NCBI RefSeq assembly: GCF_900102535.1
Contig: NZ_FNBP01000005.1
Span: forward strand, 1-64,000
DNA: 64,000 bases
Source: Sulfitobacter delicatus
GTDB taxonomy: Bacteria; Pseudomonadota; Alphaproteobacteria; Rhodobacterales; Rhodobacteraceae
Reading direction: 5' to 3'
The translations under genes and the position numbers were made by a program. Under the pieces are notes generated by a model. The model had not been told where the DNA came from. It saw only the letters and a program-made list of their open reading frames with translations, and ran no database searches. This document shows, one piece after another, positions 61,715 to 64,000 of the stretch (positions are counted from its first letter, which is position 1; the number at the start of each line of letters is the position of its first letter).

Positions 61715-64000
61715 GTGACCGATACGCCGGATACCCCTGAAAACGCAGACGAAAAGCCTATTTTCCACGGGCCGTCGGTGACAATCGAACACGAGATGCG
61801 CACGTCCTATCTGGACTATGCGATGTCGGTGATCGTCAGCCGGGCGATTCCCGACCTGCGCGATGGTCTGAAACCGGTACACCGCCGCATCCTTTTTGCC
61901 ATGCATGAGACCGGCAACACCCACGACAAATCCTACCGCAAATCCGCGCGTCCTGTCGGCGACGTGATGGGCCAGTACCACCCGCATGGCGATAGCGCGA
62001 TCTATGACGCGCTGGTGCGGATGGCGCAGGATTTCTCCATGTCGCTGCCGCTTTTGGACGGTCAGGGCAACTTTGGCTCGATGGACGGCGATAACCCGGC
62101 GGCGATGCGCTATACCGAAGTGCGCATGGACAAGCCCGCCGCCTATCTGCTGGCCGATATCGACAAGGACACGGTCGATTTTCAGGACAACTACGACGGC
62201 AAGCAGAAAGAACCCACGGTTCTGCCCGCGCGCTTCCCCAACATGCTGGTCAATGGCGCGGGCGGCATTGCCGTCGGCATGGCGACTAACATCCCGCCAC
62301 ATAACTTGGGCGAAGTTGTCGACGCCACATTGGCTCTGATCGAAGACCCCGATCTGACCTCCGAGCAATTGATCGACTATGTCCCCGGCCCCGATTTCCC
62401 CACAGGCGGGATCATGCTGGGCCGTTCCGGCGCGCGCAAAGCCTATCTTGAGGGGCGTGGCAGCGTGGTGATCCGCGCCAAGACGCGGGTTGAGGAAATC
62501 CGCAAAGACCGCTGGGCCATCGTGATCGACGAGATCCCCTATCAGGTCAACAAGGCCTCGATGATCGAAAAGATCGCCGAACAGGTCCGCGACAAGAAGA
62601 TCGAGGGCATTTCCCACGTTCAGGACGAAAGCGACCGTAATGGCGTGCGCGTGGTGGTCGAGCTGAAGCGCGACGCCACCGCCGAGGTGGTGATGAACCA
62701 GCTTTACCGCTTCACCCCGATGCAGACCTATTTTGGCTGTAACATGCTGGCGCTGAACGGCGGCCGCCCCGAGCAGCTCACTTTGCGCAAATTCCTTAGC
62801 TATTTCATCGACTTCCGCGAAGACGTTGTGGCCCGCCGCACCGCCTTTCTGCTGCGCAAGGCCCGCGAGCGCAGCCATATCCTCTGTGGTCTGGCCGTGG
62901 CCGTCACCAATATCGACGAAGTCGTCGCCACGATCCGCTCCTCCGCAGACGCCGCCGAGGCGCGTGAAAAGCTGATGACGCGGCGCTGGCCCGCCGAAGA
63001 CATCCTGCCCTATATCGCGCTAATCGATGATCCGACCCATACCGCCAATGATGACGGCACCTACAACCTGTCCGAGGCGCAGGCCCGCGCGATTCTGGAA
63101 CTGCGCTTGCAGCGCCTGACACAGATCGGTGTGAAAGAAGTCACCGACGAGCTCGAAGAGCTGGCCAGCAAGATCAAAGAATACCTTGAAATTCTGGGCA
63201 GCCGCGAACGCATCCTCGGCATCATCTCGGACGAGCTGCGCGAGGTCCGCGACCAATTCGCCGTGCCGCGCCGCACCGAAATCGTCGACTGGTCCGGCGA
63301 CATGGACGACGAAGACCTGATCGCCCGTGAGGACATGGTCGTGACCGTGACCTCCGGCGGTTACATCAAACGCACGCCACTGGCCGACTTCCGCGCGCAG
63401 CGCCGGGGTGGCAAGGGTGTCTCTGGCATGCAGACCAAGGAAGAGGATGTCGTCACCAACCTTTTCGTCGCCAACACCCACACCCAGCTTTTGTTCTTCA
63501 CCACCGACGGCATGGTCTACAAATTGAAAACTTGGCGCCTCCCCCAAGGGGCGCGGATTGCCAAGGGCAAGGCCATCGTCAACATCCTGCCGATCCCCAC
63601 AGGCGTCTCCATCGCGGCGATTATGCCCGTCGACCGGGACGAGGAAGAATGGGACGATTTGCAAGTTGTCTTTGCTACCTCTGCGGGCACAGTCCGCCGT
63701 AACAAACTGTCGGATTTCACCAATGTGAAGTCCAACGGCAAGATCGCCATGAAGTTCGAAGGCGAGCACCAAGGCACCACGTTGATCAATGCGCGCATCG
63801 CGTCGAATGATGACGATGTCATGCTGGTGACCGATGCTGGCCGCGCGATCCGCTTTCCAGCCACCGACGTGCGGGTCTTCAACTCGCGCAACTCAGTTGG
63901 GGTACGCGGCATCCGGCTCGGCAAGGACGATACCGTCGTGTCCATGTCCGTCATTCGCCACTTCGAGGCCGCTTCGGAAGAGCGTGTCGCCTATCTCAAG
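61715..64000 (+). CDS. gyrA: DNA gyrase subunit A, 3' end outside window
   Basis: A GTG start at 61715 opens a frame ([10 protein letters not shown] when initiated) that runs 762 codons to the window edge without a stop. [24 protein letters not shown] [30 protein letters not shown] (Ser94 and Asp98 correspond to E. coli Ser83 and Asp87, the quinolone-resistance positions, both wild-type) and the DNA-cleaving Tyr133 in [10 protein letters not shown] are present, followed by the start of the C-terminal pinwheel ([14 protein letters not shown]). With GyrB it introduces negative supercoils. Confidence 0.97.
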   Translation, partial: MTDTPDTPENADEKPIFHGPSVTIEHEMRTSYLDYAMSVIVSRAIPDLRDGLKPVHRRILFAMHETGNTHDKSYRKSARPVGDVMGQYHPHGDSAIYDALVRMAQDFSMSLPLLDGQGNFGSMDGDNPAAMRYTEVRMDKPAAYLLADIDKDTVDFQDNYDGKQKEPTVLPARFPNMLVNGAGGIAVGMATNIPPHNLGEVVDATLALIEDPDLTSEQLIDYVPGPDFPTGGIMLGRSGARKAYLEGRGSVVIRAKTRVEEIRKDRWAIVIDEIPYQVNKASMIEKIAEQVRDKKIEGISHVQDESDRNGVRVVVELKRDATAEVVMNQLYRFTPMQTYFGCNMLALNGGRPEQLTLRKFLSYFIDFREDVVARRTAFLLRKARERSHILCGLAVAVTNIDEVVATIRSSADAAEAREKLMTRRWPAEDILPYIALIDDPTHTANDDGTYNLSEAQARAILELRLQRLTQIGVKEVTDELEELASKIKEYLEILGSRERILGIISDELREVRDQFAVPRRTEIVDWSGDMDDEDLIAREDMVVTVTSGGYIKRTPLADFRAQRRGGKGVSGMQTKEEDVVTNLFVANTHTQLLFFTTDGMVYKLKTWRLPQGARIAKGKAIVNILPIPTGVSIAAIMPVDRDEEEWDDLQVVFATSAGTVRRNKLSDFTNVKSNGKIAMKFEGEHQGTTLINARIASNDDDVMLVTDAGRAIRFPATDVRVFNSRNSVGVRGIRLGKDDTVVSMSVIRHFEAASEERVAYLK

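Noticed and set aside
61580..62878. 432-residue frame antisense to gyrA
   Set aside because: It overlaps conserved gyrase motifs on the plus strand and has no family features.

Overview
The window reads as the chromosome of a Roseobacter-group alphaproteobacterium (Rhodobacteraceae). The evidence is the high GC content, the isc/suf operon headed by an IscR-type regulator with a single cysteine, the cckA-recA-alaS neighbourhood, an alphaproteobacterial GTTC-N7-GTTC LexA box at recA, a DmdB-like acyl-CoA ligase, and a zwf-pgl-pgi cluster. The genus cannot be fixed from the sequence alone.

Region 1 (1 to about 20.4 kb) is accessory. It holds the 3' part of a very large nonribosomal peptide synthetase (NRPS) gene that was already open at the left edge. 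It is followed, translationally coupled, by a homologue of M29 aminopeptidases that appears to have lost its metal ligands. A JmjC/cupin-type hydroxylase faces this pair, and a small phosphatase-like gene follows. The visible assembly line is A(end)-T / C-A-T / Cy-A-T / C-A(N-methyltransferase)-T-E / C-A-T-TE. Specificity codes read by eye suggest X-Asn-Cys(thiazoline)-D-N-methyl-Tyr-X. I do not recognise the product. The region ends at an intact tRNA-Arg(CCG), octamer repeats and a displaced partial copy of the same tRNA, which looks like an old integration junction.

Region 2 (20.4 to 28.8 kb) is one leftward Fe-S assembly operon: iscR, a class I-like cysteine desulfurase, sufB, a pyruvyltransferase-family gene, sufC, sufD, two YIP1-like membrane proteins and sufS. 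The sufT and sufA genes usually found next in relatives are not present after sufS; the tRNA junction lies there instead.

Region 3 (28.9 to 64 kb) is mostly conserved core genome. It includes a hydrolase/HD-domain operon, icd, an Lrp regulator, an SMR transporter, typA, a PAP2 phosphatase, alaS, recA, cckA, an RNA m5C methyltransferase, guaB, a DUF4445 corrinoid-activator-like protein with a methyltransferase, tRNA-Gly(CCC), a CHASE sensor kinase, a ParA-like ATPase, a DmdB-like ligase, the oxidative hexose-phosphate genes zwf-pgl-pgi, a radical SAM protein, usg, and gyrA, which runs off the right edge.

The most unusual content is the NRPS locus with its inactive-looking peptidase partner and hydroxylase, together with the tRNA/repeat junction where it abuts the shortened suf operon.
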